Shown: positions 17,518-27,027 of the stretch, piece after piece
Position numbering within the stretch: the first letter of the stretch is position 1
Layout of the letters: each line of letters opens with the position of its first letter
NCBI RefSeq assembly: GCF_001428605.1
Contig: NZ_LMID01000012.1
Coordinates: 417,027 to 481,026, forward strand
Direction: 5' to 3'
Length of the DNA: 64,000 nt
DNA from: Sphingomonas sp. Root720
Lineage (GTDB): Bacteria > Pseudomonadota > Alphaproteobacteria > Sphingomonadales > Sphingomonadaceae
Made by a program: the position numbers and the translations under genes
The notes under the pieces: model-generated
Databases searched by the model: none
The model's input: the letters and a program-made list of their open reading frames with translations, nothing else
What the model was told of the DNA's origin: nothing

Positions 17518-17939
17518 TGGACCCCGCCGCGCTGGTCGAGCGGTTGGGCCTCACCCCCCATCCCGAGGGCGGCTGGTACCGCGAGACCTGGCGCGAGCCG
17601 GCCGGCGACGGGCGCGGCCATGCCACGGCGATCTACTTCCTGCTCGAGGCGGGGCAGCGGTCGCACTGGCACCGGGTCGACGCCGCCGAGCTGTGGCTGT
17701 TCCATGCCGGCACCGCGATCGACCTGCTGATCGCCCCCGACGGGAACGGCCCGGTCGAGACGATCCGCATCGGCGCCGACGTGATCGCCGGCGAACGGCC
17801 GCAGGGGCTGGTGCCGGCGGGACGGTGGCAGTCGGCCGAGACGCGCGGCGGCTGGGCGCTGGTCAGCTGCATCGTCGCCCCCGGCTTCGACTTCGCCGGC
17901 TTCGAACTCGCCGCGCCCGGCTGGGCCCCCGTTTCATGA
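17517..17939 (+). CDS. Cupin-fold protein of the DUF985 (Cupin_5) family
   Basis: The 140-residue product matches the DUF985 cupin family: LTPHPEGGWYRETWRE, ATAIYFLLEAGQRSHWHRVDAAELW, and PAGRWQSAETRGGWALVSCIVAPGF. His residues in SHWHRV are likely metal ligands. Function is not established; some members are linked to sugar or nucleotide chemistry. It is coupled to the small membrane protein gene upstream. Confidence 0.85.
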   Translation: MDPAALVERLGLTPHPEGGWYRETWREPAGDGRGHATAIYFLLEAGQRSHWHRVDAAELWLFHAGTAIDLLIAPDGNGPVETIRIGADVIAGERPQGLVPAGRWQSAETRGGWALVSCIVAPGFDFAGFELAAPGWAPVS

Positions 17940-18052
17940 GACGCTGAAACCGTCTCGCGACCGGCGGGATTGCTTGCAGAATCGACGGGCACGCGGCAGT
18001 CTCGGATGTCTGGCGATGGGGGCGTCGCCGAGTGTGGGGGCTCAGCGCGTAG

Positions 18053-18739
18053 ATGACACCAGCCGAACTCGCCGCGCACCTGCCGCCGGGCAGCGTCTTC
18101 GCGGAGTGCTCCGAAGCCCAGTTCGCCGATCTGCTGTCGATCGGATCGCTCCAGGCGACCCGCGCCAACGAGGAGGTGCTGCGCCAGGGCGACGAAGGCA
18201 CCTCGCTGGTGCTCGTGCTCGACGGCGTGGTCCGCATCTCGCTGGTGACGCCCAACGGCCGCGAGATCATCCTCGACTATGCCGAGGCCGGCGCCGTGCT
18301 CGGCGAGATCGCGGTGCTCGACGATCAGCCGCGTACCGCGTCGGCGACGGCGATGTGGGCCGGGCGGTTGCTGCGCATCCCGCGTGCCAGCTTCTTCGGC
18401 TTCCTCGAACGCCACCCCAAGGTGGCCGTGCGGCTGCTGCGCGAGATGGCGCGCCGCCTGCGCGAGACCGACAGCACGATCGAAAGCGACCGCGCCTTCG
18501 CCACCGCGCCGCGCCTCGCCCGCTATCTCAAGCGGCTGGCCGAACAGAAGATGCATGGCGCGAAGCTGACCCGCGACCTCAGCCAGTCGGAACTCGGCAG
18601 CTTCGTCGGCATCAGCCGCGAGAACATCAACCGCCAGCTCGCCGCCTGGGCGAGCGAGGGGGTGATCGAGCTGACCCAGGGCAAGATCCGCATCGTCGAT
18701 CCCGACTATCTGACCCAGATCGCCGAAGCCGTCGAATGA
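18053..18739 (+). CDS. Crp/Fnr-family transcription regulator
   Basis: The 228-residue regulator has an N-terminal cyclic-nucleotide-binding-like domain (about 15-125; LVLDGVVRISLVTPNGREIILDYAEAGAVLGEIAVLD) and a C-terminal winged helix (about 165-220; LSQSELGSFVGISRENINRQL). It has only one N-terminal Cys, so it is not an FNR-type iron-sulfur sensor. Target genes are not evident from neighbours. Confidence 0.9.
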   Translation: MTPAELAAHLPPGSVFAECSEAQFADLLSIGSLQATRANEEVLRQGDEGTSLVLVLDGVVRISLVTPNGREIILDYAEAGAVLGEIAVLDDQPRTASATAMWAGRLLRIPRASFFGFLERHPKVAVRLLREMARRLRETDSTIESDRAFATAPRLARYLKRLAEQKMHGAKLTRDLSQSELGSFVGISRENINRQLAAWASEGVIELTQGKIRIVDPDYLTQIAEAVE

Positions 18740-18791
18740 TCGCTTCAAGGTAAAACTGGTGCGCAGCGCCCGGCGGCGCTACATCGCCGAA

Positions 18792-19676
18792 ATGCGCCCC
18801 CCCCAGAAGAAGCCGCCGGGCAAGCCCCTGCCACCGCCGAAGCGCGGCCGCCGCCAGGCGCGCACCGCCGCGCCCACCGTCTCGGCCAACCCGCATCCGG
18901 CCCGCGCCGCCGCCGCCAAGAGCGGGCGCGAGCCGCAGCGGATCGCCAAGCTGCTCGCCCGCGCCGGCATCGCCTCGCGCCGCGAGATCGAGCGGATGAT
19001 CGTCGAAGGCCGTGTCGCGATCGACGGCGCCGCGATCGAAACGCCCGCGACCCTGTTGACCTCGCTCAAGGGCGTGACCGTCGACGGCAAGCCCGTCGCC
19101 CCGCCCGAGGCGACCCGGCTGTTCCTGTTCCACAAGCCCAAGGGCGTGCTCACCGCCGAGCGCGATCCCAAGGGACGACCGACCATCTACGACCGGCTGC
19201 CGCCGGGCCTGCCGCGGGTGATCCCGGTCGGGCGGCTCGATCTCAACACCGAGGGGCTGCTGCTGCTGACCACCGACGGCGAGTTCAAGCGCCAGCTCGA
19301 ACTGCCGTCGACCGGGGTCGAGCGCGTCTATCGCGCCCGCGCCTACGGCAATGTCCACCAGGACCAGCTCGAGGCGCTGATCGAGGGCGTCGAGATCGAC
19401 GGCGTCCGCTACGGGTCGATCGACGCGAACATGGAGCGCCGCACCGGCGCCAATTTCTGGATCGAGATGAAGCTGCGCGAGGGCAAGAACCGCGAGGTTC
19501 GGCGCGTGCTCGAATATCTCGGCCTCGAAGTGTCGCGGCTGCTGCGCATCGCCTATGGCGCCTTCGAGCTGGGCGACCTGCAGCCGGGCGAGGTCGGCGA
19601 GATCGCCCAGCACCAGCTCGTCGCCTTCCGCAAGACGCTCAAGGGCGGCCCGAAAAAGGATCCGGTCGGCGAATGA
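18792..19676 (+). CDS. rRNA pseudouridine synthase, RluB/RsuA family
   Basis: The protein modifies a uridine in rRNA, probably in 23S (RluB type) given its size of 294 residues. After a basic, proline-rich N-terminus (1-50), an S4 domain follows (RIAKLLARAGIASRREIERMI). The catalytic domain has VGRLDLNTEGLLLLT with the active-site Asp and KNREVRRVLEYLGLEVSRLLR. A GTG at 18759 with a weak AAGG site would add 11 residues; the ATG at 18792 is chosen. It is 7 bp upstream of rsmD. Confidence 0.92.
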   Translation: MRPPQKKPPGKPLPPPKRGRRQARTAAPTVSANPHPARAAAAKSGREPQRIAKLLARAGIASRREIERMIVEGRVAIDGAAIETPATLLTSLKGVTVDGKPVAPPEATRLFLFHKPKGVLTAERDPKGRPTIYDRLPPGLPRVIPVGRLDLNTEGLLLLTTDGEFKRQLELPSTGVERVYRARAYGNVHQDQLEALIEGVEIDGVRYGSIDANMERRTGANFWIEMKLREGKNREVRRVLEYLGLEVSRLLRIAYGAFELGDLQPGEVGEIAQHQLVAFRKTLKGGPKKDPVGE

Positions 19677-19683
19677 GGGTCCG

Positions 19684-20205
19684 ATGCGGATAATCGCCGG
19701 CCGCTGGCGTGGCCGGCCGCTCGTCGCCCCGCAGGGCCAGGCCACCCGCCCGACCTCCGACCGGACCCGCGAGGCGCTGTTCTCGATGCTGGCGAGCCGG
19801 GTCGGCAGTTTCGAAGGGCTGAAGGTCGCCGACCTGTGCGCAGGCACCGGCGCGCTGGGACTCGAGGCGTTGTCGCGCGGGGCCGCGCATTGCACCTTCG
19901 TCGAGCGCGACCGGGCGGCTGTCGAGGCGCTGCGGGCGAACATCGCCAGGCTCGGCGCCGAGGCCGAGGTGCGCGCGATCGCGGCCGAGAGCTTCGCCGG
20001 CGGCGCCTATGACCTCGTCCTGATCGATCCGCCCTACGGCACCGGGCTCGGCCAGAAGATCCTGCCCGCGATCGGCGTCGCGCCGGGCGGCTGGGTCAGC
20101 ATCGAGACGGCGCGCGGCGAGACGGTCGCGGTGCCGGGCTTCACCGTGGAGGCCGAGCGCGTCCACGGCAAGGCGCGGATCACGCTGCTACGGTCTGTAC
20201 CCTAG
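19684..20205 (+). CDS. rsmD: 16S rRNA (guanine966-N2)-methyltransferase
   Basis: RsmD methylates G966 of 16S rRNA. The 173-residue protein has the start MRIIAGRWRGRPL, the SAM-binding motif DLCAGTGALGLEALSRGA and the catalytic DPPYG. Its 3' end overlaps the convergent TetR gene by 26 bp (20180-20205). It is coupled to the pseudouridine synthase gene upstream. Confidence 0.95.
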   Translation: MRIIAGRWRGRPLVAPQGQATRPTSDRTREALFSMLASRVGSFEGLKVADLCAGTGALGLEALSRGAAHCTFVERDRAAVEALRANIARLGAEAEVRAIAAESFAGGAYDLVLIDPPYGTGLGQKILPAIGVAPGGWVSIETARGETVAVPGFTVEAERVHGKARITLLRSVP

Positions 20206-20737
20206 AGCGCGCGGCTTCCGCGACCGACGGCGCGGTCGAATCGAGCAGCGCGATGCCGTTGACGATCGCCAGCATCATCGCCGCCGCGCTGCGCGGCGCG
20301 ACCCCGGCGGGGAAGCGGACGCTGCTGACGATCCAGGCGTTCCACGCCTCGGCGATCCGCGTCGCGGCGTCGCCATAGGCCTTGTCGCCGCGCGCCGATC
20401 GCGCCGCGATCTCGAACCACAGCTCGACGAAGGGCCGGGCCGCGGGCGTCGCCATCAGCGCGGTGGTGTGGCCGACCATGTTATGGGGCGGCATGCGCAC
20501 GCCCGCGCGCGTCGTGCTGGCCAGATAGTCGGCGAAGCGGTCGGACACGCAGCCGAGGACGTCGTCCATCAGCGCGGCCTTGGTGCCGAAATAGTAGAGC
20601 AGCATGCGATCGCTGGTGCCGAGCCGGGCCGCCGCCGGACGCAGCGACAGCGCGGCGAGGCCTTCGTCCAGGACGATGTCGGCCAGCGCCTCGGTGAGCA
20701 GGAGGCGCTTGGCGCCCCTGGCCTTGGTAACCCCCAT
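20180..20737 (-). CDS. TetR-family transcription regulator
   Basis: The 185-residue regulator has an N-terminal TetR DNA-binding domain (helix-turn-helix around LGTSDRMLLYYFGTKAALM) and a ligand domain without a recognised ligand. A perfect 16-bp palindrome lies 30 bp upstream of its start, a probable operator. There is no divergent partner gene. Its stop overlaps rsmD. Possible targets are itself or genes elsewhere. Confidence 0.88.
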   Translation of the reverse strand: MGVTKARGAKRLLLTEALADIVLDEGLAALSLRPAAARLGTSDRMLLYYFGTKAALMDDVLGCVSDRFADYLASTTRAGVRMPPHNMVGHTTALMATPAARPFVELWFEIAARSARGDKAYGDAATRIAEAWNAWIVSSVRFPAGVAPRSAAAMMLAIVNGIALLDSTAPSVAEAARSRVQTVAA

Positions 20738-20766
20738 AACATGAATCCCCCGATTCTCCGGGCGCT

Positions 20767-20782
20767 TGTAGCATATGCTACA
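20767..20782. promoter_or_regulatory. Palindromic operator candidate for the TetR regulator
   Basis: TGTAGCATATGCTACA is a perfect 16-bp palindrome between the TetR gene start (20737) and the end of the glycosyltransferase-like gene (20842). Length and position fit a TetR dimer site that would give autorepression. No binding evidence exists beyond sequence. Confidence 0.65.
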
Positions 20783-20841
20783 GCCCTTCGCATCGCGGGA
20801 ATCGTGAACTTATGTTTCATTGTGGGCTGATCGCCCGCCGC

Positions 20842-21774
20842 TCAAAGCGCGGCGACGTGGGGCAGCGAGGTCGAGAAGGTGTAGCTGCCGCTATGGGTGA
20901 GCTGCATCCAGGGGCATAGCCAAATCTTCATGCCCGCCGCCCGCGCGCGGTGGCAGAACATATAATCCTCCGAGACGAACTGGCCGCTGTAGCGCTTCAT
21001 GCTGCTGGCCGGATCGGCGAGGAAGGCGGCGATCTCGTCGCGGGTGGCGTCCGGCCGCGCTTCGAGGAACAGCTTCAGCTCCTCCGCGGCGTTGACCGCC
21101 TTGCTGTCGATTCCCGTGTCGAAATAGGCGAAGAGCTCGGCAGGCCCGCCTTCGGCGACCGCCATCGGATCGTTGCGGAAGGCCTGGTCGGGATAGGCCG
21201 CCCGGTATCTGTCGAAGGTGGCGCGGCGGATCATCATGAAGCCGGTTCCCGCCATGCTCGCTTCCATCGGCTGGTCGAGCGGGGCGGGGCCGGCGGCGAG
21301 CGGGTTGAACACGAGGCGGCCGGCATATTTCTCGAGGGTCCGGGGATCGGCGTCGGCCGCGCCGCTCCGCACGGCCTTCGCGATATTGTCCCAGACGAAT
21401 TTCTTGAGGGGGTAAGGCGCGGCGATCACGTCATGATCGTCATTCGCCGCGTCGCCGTCCTGCATCGCGAGCAGATAGAGGACGTCGCGCGGGTCGAAGC
21501 CCATATCGGCGTCGATGAACATCAGGTGGGTGTCGCCCGAGCGCAGGAACGCGTCGACCGTGGCGTTCCGCGCGCGCATGACGAGCGATTCGTTGCAGAG
21601 GAAATGGAAGCGCAGGCCGATCCCCAGCTGGGCGCAGAGCGTGGCGAGCCGGGCGATCGCGAAGGCATAGTCGACATGGCACTGGCCGCCGTACATCGGC
21701 GTGCCGACGAACAGCGTCCGTCCCTTCAGCTTCTCATGGTCGATGCTCAGTTCCACGCCGGTCCCCCGCTCCAT
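20842..21774 (-). CDS. Glycosyltransferase-like protein (GT-A fold)
   Basis: The 310-residue protein looks like a nucleotide-diphospho-sugar transferase. FVGTPMYGGQCHVDYAF is a family-type start and LMFIDADMGFDP contains a DxD metal motif. The C-terminal half has QFVSEDYMFCHRARAAG. No signal peptide or membrane helix is seen, so it is cytoplasmic. The start is ATG 21774; a GTG about six codons later also has a ribosome-binding site. Only 9 bp separate it from the DUF938 gene upstream. Sugar and acceptor are unknown. Confidence 0.7.
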   Translation of the reverse strand: MERGTGVELSIDHEKLKGRTLFVGTPMYGGQCHVDYAFAIARLATLCAQLGIGLRFHFLCNESLVMRARNATVDAFLRSGDTHLMFIDADMGFDPRDVLYLLAMQDGDAANDDHDVIAAPYPLKKFVWDNIAKAVRSGAADADPRTLEKYAGRLVFNPLAAGPAPLDQPMEASMAGTGFMMIRRATFDRYRAAYPDQAFRNDPMAVAEGGPAELFAYFDTGIDSKAVNAAEELKLFLEARPDATRDEIAAFLADPASSMKRYSGQFVSEDYMFCHRARAAGMKIWLCPWMQLTHSGSYTFSTSLPHVAAL

Positions 21775-21783
21775 CGCCGCGAC

Positions 21784-22386
21784 TTAACCCTTTCTGAGCA
21801 CGACGGTAAGATTGTTCGCCGGCATCGGGTGGACCGCGTCCAGATGCAGACCGTCCGCTTCGGCCAGCGCTGTCACGTCCTCCAGCGCACGCAGGCCCCA
21901 GCGCGGGTCGCGGCTCCGCAGATTCTCGTCGAAGGCGAGGTTGCTCGCGGCGGTCTCGACTCCGGCCTGGATATAGGGGCCGTAGAGGATCAGGGGCGCC
22001 CCCGCGGGCAACAGGCGCCCCGCCTGACGCATCAACCCGACCGTCGCTTCCCACGGGCTGATATGCACCATGTTGACGCACAGGATCGCGTCGGCCTTTT
22101 CGATCGGCCAGTCGGGGGAGGCGGCGTCGATCGTCAGCGGCGGGCGGAGGTTGGGCAGGCGGGCGGCCTCGGCCCATGCGCGGATCGAGGCGATGGCGGA
22201 TGGATCGGGATCGCTGGGAAGCCAGCTCAGCTGCGGAAAGGCGCGCGCGAAGAAGATCGCATGTTCGCCCGAACCGCTGGCGATTTCCAGCACGGTGCCG
22301 GCGTCGGGAAGGACGGCGCGCAGGATCGCGGCGATCGGTTCGCTGTTGCGGGCGGTGGCGGGGGCGTGGCGGCGGGCGTCGGTCAT
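21784..22386 (-). CDS. DUF938 family (methyltransferase-like) protein
   Basis: The 200-residue protein matches DUF938, a family with a SAM-methyltransferase fold. It has HAPATARNSEPI at the start, then VLEIASGSGEHAIFFA (SAM-binding loop) and CVNMVHISPWEAT. The family's substrate is not known. It precedes the glycosyltransferase-like gene by 9 bp on the same strand, so the two are likely co-transcribed. Confidence 0.88.
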   Translation of the reverse strand: MTDARRHAPATARNSEPIAAILRAVLPDAGTVLEIASGSGEHAIFFARAFPQLSWLPSDPDPSAIASIRAWAEAARLPNLRPPLTIDAASPDWPIEKADAILCVNMVHISPWEATVGLMRQAGRLLPAGAPLILYGPYIQAGVETAASNLAFDENLRSRDPRWGLRALEDVTALAEADGLHLDAVHPMPANNLTVVLRKG

Positions 22387-22464
22387 GCGGTGGTTATAGC
22401 CACCGGGATCGCTCCGTTACCACCGCCGGATCGGTTATCCGCATAGGACCGAGCGGAGGCGCTC

Positions 22465-24039
22465 CTACTCAGCCGCTTCGGGCAGCGGCGCGTCCTTCCA
22501 CACCAGCACCGGCTTGCGCGCGGCGGCGGTCTCGTCGAGGCGGCGGCGCGGGGCAAGCGCGGGGGCGGCCTTGAGCGCCTCGTCGCCGGCCCTGGCCCGG
22601 CCGACGACCGAGCGGAGCGCGCCGATGAACTGGTCGAGCGTCGCCTTGCCCTCGGTCTCGGTCGGCTCGATCAGCATCGCGCCATGGACGACGAGCGGGA
22701 AGTACATCGTCATCGGGTGGAAGCCCTCGTCGATCAGCCCCTTGGCGATGTCGAGCGTAGTGAAGCCCTGGGCGAGCCCGTCGTCGCTGAACAGCGCTTC
22801 GTGCATGCACGGGCCGCTGTCGCCGAACGGCGCATCGAGCAGGTCGTCGAGGCTGCGCAGCACATAATTGGCGTTGAGCACCGCGTCCTCGGCGACCTGG
22901 CGGAGGCCGTCGGCGCCGTGGCTGAGGATATAGGCGAGCGCGCGGGTGAACATGCCCATCTGGCCATGGAAGGCGGCCATGCGCCCGAAGCTGCCCGGAT
23001 GGTCCTCGTCCGCGGTCTCTTCCTCGACCAGCTTGAAGCTGCCGTCGGGCTGTTTCGCGACGAACGGCAGCGGCGCGTAGGGCGCCAGCGCCGCCGACAG
23101 CACCACCGGGCCCGAACCGGGGCCGCCGCCGCCATGCGGAGTCGAGAAGGTCTTGTGGAGGTTGATGTGCATCGCGTCGATGCCGAGGTCGCCCGGGCGG
23201 ACCCTCCCTACGATCGCGTTGAAATTGGCGCCGTCGCAATAGACGTAGCCGCCCGCTGCATGGACCGCATCCGAGATGCGCTTCATGTCGCGCTCGAACA
23301 GGCCGCAGGTGTTGGGGTTGGTGATCATCACCCCCGCGACGTCGGGCCCCAGGCGCGCGACGAGCGCGTCGAGGTCGACCCGGCCGTCGGCGGTGGCGGG
23401 GATGTTCTCGACCTTGTAGCCGCAGAAGGCCGCCGTCGCCGGGTTGGTGCCATGCGCCGATTCGGGGACGAGGATCATCGAGCGGTCGCTGCCCGCGGCG
23501 TCGTGCGCCGCGCGGATCGCGAGCAGGCCGCACAGCTCGCCATGCGCGCCCGCCTTGGGGCTCATCGCGACGGCGCTCATCCCCGTCAGGGCGACCAGCC
23601 AGGCCGCCAGCTCGTCGATCACCGCCAGCGCGCCCTGCACCGTGTCGACCGGGGCGAGCGGGTGGATGTCGGCGAAGCCGGGCAGGCGCGCCATCTTCTC
23701 GTTGAGGCGCGGATTATGTTTCATCGTGCACGACCCCAGCGGGAAGAGGCCGAGGTCGATCGCGTAATTCTGCCGGCTGAGGCGGGTGTAATGGCGCACC
23801 GCCTCGGGCTCGGGGAGCCCCGGAAGGCCGATCGGACGGCTGCGCTCGAGCCCGCCGAGGCGGCTGGAAACATGCGGCACGTCGGGCAGGTCGACCCCGG
23901 TGCGGGCATAATCGTCGCGCTCGAAGATCAGCGCTTCCTCGAGCATCAGCGCGCGGTTGCCCGTGAAGGTCGCGGGGGCCCGTGCCGCTGCGCTGGTGGT
24001 CTCCGGGCGGGTGACCCGGCCCTCGCTGTTCATGCTCAT
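22465..24039 (-). CDS. gcvPB: Glycine dehydrogenase (decarboxylating) subunit 2
   Basis: This is the C-terminal half of the split P-protein, which decarboxylates glycine with PLP and passes the aminomethyl group to GcvH. The 524-residue product carries the PLP Lys in [18 protein letters not shown] and the segments [13 protein letters not shown] and [12 protein letters not shown]. The start overlaps the gcvPA stop by 4 bp. The last gene of gcvT-gcvH-gcvPA-gcvPB. A C-terminal extension (about residues 485-524) is Ala/Arg rich. Confidence 0.96.
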   Translation of the reverse strand: MSMNSEGRVTRPETTSAAARAPATFTGNRALMLEEALIFERDDYARTGVDLPDVPHVSSRLGGLERSRPIGLPGLPEPEAVRHYTRLSRQNYAIDLGLFPLGSCTMKHNPRLNEKMARLPGFADIHPLAPVDTVQGALAVIDELAAWLVALTGMSAVAMSPKAGAHGELCGLLAIRAAHDAAGSDRSMILVPESAHGTNPATAAFCGYKVENIPATADGRVDLDALVARLGPDVAGVMITNPNTCGLFERDMKRISDAVHAAGGYVYCDGANFNAIVGRVRPGDLGIDAMHINLHKTFSTPHGGGGPGSGPVVLSAALAPYAPLPFVAKQPDGSFKLVEEETADEDHPGSFGRMAAFHGQMGMFTRALAYILSHGADGLRQVAEDAVLNANYVLRSLDDLLDAPFGDSGPCMHEALFSDDGLAQGFTTLDIAKGLIDEGFHPMTMYFPLVVHGAMLIEPTETEGKATLDQFIGALRSVVGRARAGDEALKAAPALAPRRRLDETAAARKPVLVWKDAPLPEAAE

Positions 24040-25406
24040 GCCGCGATCTCCGCTTCGAAGGCATCCGCCAGGGCGTCGACATCCTCGGCGCTGGTCGTCT
24101 CGGTCACCGCGACGACGAGGCCGCCCGCGAGATCGGCCGCGCCCGGATAGAGACGGCCGAGCGAGACCCCGCCGAGGATGCCCTTGTCGGCGAGCGCGCG
24201 GACGATCGGCCGCGCCTCCCGGGGCAGCTTCAGGGTGAACTCGTTGAAGAAGGCGCCGTTGACCAGCTCGACGCCCCTGACCTGCGCCAGCCGCTCGGCC
24301 GCCGCGACGGCGCCGGCATGGTTGAGGTCGGCGAGGCGCCTGAGCCCGGTCTCGCCGAGCAGGGTCAGGTGGACCGAGAAGGCGAGCGCGCAGAGCCCGG
24401 CATTGGTGCAGATGTTCGAGGTCGCCTTCTCGCGGCGGATATGCTGCTCGCGGGTCGACAGGGTCAGCACGAAGCCGCGCTGGCCGTCGGCATCGGTGGT
24501 CACGCCGGCGAGACGGCCCGGCATCTGGCGGACATGCTTCTCGGCACAGGCGAACAGGCCGACATAGGGGCCGCCGAAGTTGAGGCCGACGCCGAGCGAC
24601 TGGCCCTCGCCGACGACGATGTCGGCGCCCATCTCTCCCGGCGAGCGGATCGCGCCGAGCGCGACCGGCTCGGTGACGACCGCGATCAGCAGCGCGCCCT
24701 TCTCATGGGCGCGCGCCGCCAGTTCGGACAGGTCGGCGACATGGCCGAGGATATTGGGGTTCTGGACGACGACGCAGCTCGTGTCGGCGTCGATCGCGGC
24801 GAGCAGCCGGTCCATGTCGTCGCCGGGCGCCCCGGGGGTCAGCGTCGGGATCGCGATGTCGAGCCGGTCGCCGGTGAAGCGCGCCATCGTCTTCGCGAGG
24901 CTGACATAATGCGGGTGGAGCCCGGCCGAGAGGATCGCCTTGCCGCGCCGGGTGACGCGGCGCGCCATGGTGATCGCCTCCCAGCAGGCGGTCGACCCAT
25001 CGTACATCGAGGCGTTGGCGACGTCGCAGCCGAACAGGCGCGCCACCTGGGTCTGGAACTCGAACAGCGCCTGCAGCGTCCCCTGCGCGATCTCGGGCTG
25101 ATAGGGGGTGTAGCTGGTCAGGAACTCGCCGCGCTGGATCAGGTGATCGACGCTGGCGGGGACATGATGGCGATAGGCGCCGCAGCCCAGGAAGAAGGGC
25201 GCCTCCCCCGCCGACAGGTTCCGCTTGGCGAGCCGGCTCATATGCCGCTCGACCGCCAGCTCGGAGGCATGGGCCGGCAGGCCTGCGATCGGGCCGGCGA
25301 GCCGGGCGGCTTCGGGCACGTCGACGAACAGGTCGTCGATCGACCCGGCGCCGATCGTCGCCAGCATCGCCGCGCGGTCGGCATCGGTCAGGGGCAAATA
25401 GCGCAT
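24036..25406 (-). CDS. gcvPA: Glycine dehydrogenase (decarboxylating) subunit 1
   Basis: This is the N-terminal half of the two-gene P-protein and dimerises with GcvPB. The 456-residue product has [53 protein letters not shown] and ASMYDGSTA, all typical. The ATG at 25406 is preferred over a TTG at 25412 because an AAGGAG site lies 6 bp upstream. A short GC-rich hairpin separates it from gcvH. Confidence 0.96.
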   Translation of the reverse strand: MRYLPLTDADRAAMLATIGAGSIDDLFVDVPEAARLAGPIAGLPAHASELAVERHMSRLAKRNLSAGEAPFFLGCGAYRHHVPASVDHLIQRGEFLTSYTPYQPEIAQGTLQALFEFQTQVARLFGCDVANASMYDGSTACWEAITMARRVTRRGKAILSAGLHPHYVSLAKTMARFTGDRLDIAIPTLTPGAPGDDMDRLLAAIDADTSCVVVQNPNILGHVADLSELAARAHEKGALLIAVVTEPVALGAIRSPGEMGADIVVGEGQSLGVGLNFGGPYVGLFACAEKHVRQMPGRLAGVTTDADGQRGFVLTLSTREQHIRREKATSNICTNAGLCALAFSVHLTLLGETGLRRLADLNHAGAVAAAERLAQVRGVELVNGAFFNEFTLKLPREARPIVRALADKGILGGVSLGRLYPGAADLAGGLVVAVTETTSAEDVDALADAFEAEIAA

Positions 25407-25420
25407 GTTCAACTCCTTGG

Positions 25421-25442
25421 CCCCTCTCCTTCAGGGGAGGGG
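25421..25442. repeat. GC-rich hairpin between gcvH and gcvPA
   Basis: CCCCTCTCC and GGGGAGGGG arms flank a TTCA loop with one mismatch. The hairpin ends 2 bp before the gcvPA ribosome-binding site (25413-25418). It resembles the CTCCCC-type repeats seen in the his operon. Confidence 0.55.
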
Positions 25443-25452
25443 TTTGAAGGCC

Positions 25453-25824
25453 TCAAAGCCCGTCGCAGAACGCCTTGTACCCGGCGGCGTCCATCAGGCC
25501 TTCCAGCTCGGCCGGGTCGGCCAGCGCCAGCTTGAAGAACCAGCCGTTGCCCTCGGGCGCGCTGTTGACCAGCGCCGGGTCCTCCTCGAGCGCGGCGTTG
25601 ACCTCGCTCACGGTGCCGGTCACGGGCGCGAACACGTCCGACGCGGCCTTGACCGATTCGACCACCGCGGCCTCGCCGCCCTTGGCGACGTTGGAGCCGA
25701 GGACCGGCAGCTCGACGAACACGATATCGCCGAGCTGGGCCTGCGCATAATCGGTGATGCCGACGGTGGCGGTGCCGCCCGCGACGGAGATCCACTCATG
25801 GTCTTCGGTGAAATAGGTCGTCAT
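25453..25824 (-). CDS. gcvH: Glycine cleavage system H protein
   Basis: GcvH carries the aminomethyl group on a lipoyl arm between P-, T- and L-proteins. The 123-residue product has the lipoylated Lys59 in [11 protein letters not shown], plus [20 protein letters not shown]. Full family length. It lies 3 bp downstream of gcvT and upstream of gcvPA, separated there by the hairpin spacer. Confidence 0.97.
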   Translation of the reverse strand: MTTYFTEDHEWISVAGGTATVGITDYAQAQLGDIVFVELPVLGSNVAKGGEAAVVESVKAASDVFAPVTGTVSEVNAALEEDPALVNSAPEGNGWFFKLALADPAELEGLMDAAGYKAFCDGL

Positions 25825-25827
25825 CGG

Positions 25828-26961
25828 TCAGTTCCCTTGGCGGACATAACGGTGGGGGACGAAAGGCATCGGTGCGACGACGGCGTCGAGCCGCTTGCCG
25901 CGAACCTCGATCTGGAGCCGGTGGTTCAGCCCGGCGCAACCGGGCGAGACATAGCCCATCGCGATCGGCACCTGCAGCGAGGGCGAGAAGCCGCCCGAGG
26001 TGACGGTGCCGACCTGCTCGTCGCCGTCGAAGATCGGTGCGCCCTCGCGCGCCGGCAGGCGGCCGCCGAGAATCAGGCCGACCCGCTTCGCGGGCGGCCC
26101 CTCGGCGAAATGGCGGCCGATCCGGGTCGCGCCGGGATAGCCGCCCTCGGCGCGGCGGCGCTTGGGCACCGCGAAGCCGAGGCCAGCCATCGCGGGGTCG
26201 ACCCGCGTGTCGAGATCATGGCCGTAGAGCGGCAGCCCGGCCTCGAGCCGCAGCGAATCGCGCGCGCCCAGGCCGATCGGCTTCACCTCGGGCTGGGCCG
26301 CCAGCAGCGCTGCCGCCGCCTCGACCGCCTCGGCGGGCACCGAGATCTCGAAGCCGTCCTCGCCGGTATAGCCCGAGCGGCTGATCCACACCGGCGCGCC
26401 GGCCAGGTCGAACGCACCCGCGGTCATGAAGGTCAGCACCTCGACGCCGGGGCAGACGCGGGACAGCGCGTCGACCGCCTTGGGCCCCTGCAGCGCCAGC
26501 AGCGCATGTTCGTCGAGATGGTTGAGGACGAGCTCCTCGGGCAGATATTCGTGGAGATGGGCGATGTCGTCGGCCTTGGTCGCGCCGTTTACGACCAGAT
26601 AGAAATCGCCCGCGCGGCGGGTGACCATCAGGTCGTCGAGGATGCCGCCCTCCTCGTCGAGCAGCAGCGAATAGCGCATCCGGTCGACACCGAGATGGAC
26701 GAAGTCGCCCGGCATCAGCGCCTCTAGTGCGATGTCCACATTCTCGCCGCTGACGAGGAGCTGGCCCATATGCGATACGTCGAACAGCCCGGCGGATTCG
26801 CGCGTCCACAGATGCTCGGCGATGATGCCTTCATATTGGATCGGCATCGCATAGCCGGCGAAGGGCACCATGCGCGCGCCCTGATCGCGGTGCCACCGGT
26901 CGAGCGGCAGGGTCTGGACGACGTCCGCGATATCTTCGGTGATGGGATCTTCGTTGCTCAC
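25828..26961 (-). CDS. gcvT: Glycine cleavage system T protein (aminomethyltransferase)
   Basis: GcvT transfers the one-carbon unit from aminomethyl-GcvH to tetrahydrofolate. The 377-residue product has FAGYAMPIQYEGI, AGLFDVSHMGQ, ALQGPKA and SRSGYTGEDGFEI. The GTG at 26961 is chosen because a GGAG site lies 6 bp upstream; a TTG at 26982 would add seven residues. It is the first gene of the operon and lies behind a tandem glycine riboswitch. Confidence 0.96.
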   Translation of the reverse strand: MSNEDPITEDIADVVQTLPLDRWHRDQGARMVPFAGYAMPIQYEGIIAEHLWTRESAGLFDVSHMGQLLVSGENVDIALEALMPGDFVHLGVDRMRYSLLLDEEGGILDDLMVTRRAGDFYLVVNGATKADDIAHLHEYLPEELVLNHLDEHALLALQGPKAVDALSRVCPGVEVLTFMTAGAFDLAGAPVWISRSGYTGEDGFEISVPAEAVEAAAALLAAQPEVKPIGLGARDSLRLEAGLPLYGHDLDTRVDPAMAGLGFAVPKRRRAEGGYPGATRIGRHFAEGPPAKRVGLILGGRLPAREGAPIFDGDEQVGTVTSGGFSPSLQVPIAMGYVSPGCAGLNHRLQIEVRGKRLDAVVAPMPFVPHRYVRQGN

Positions 26962-27027
26962 ATCGATCTCCGTGACGGACAATGACGCGGACGACCCTCT
27001 TCGGTCGAGGGTGGCGCCCGCCGCTCA

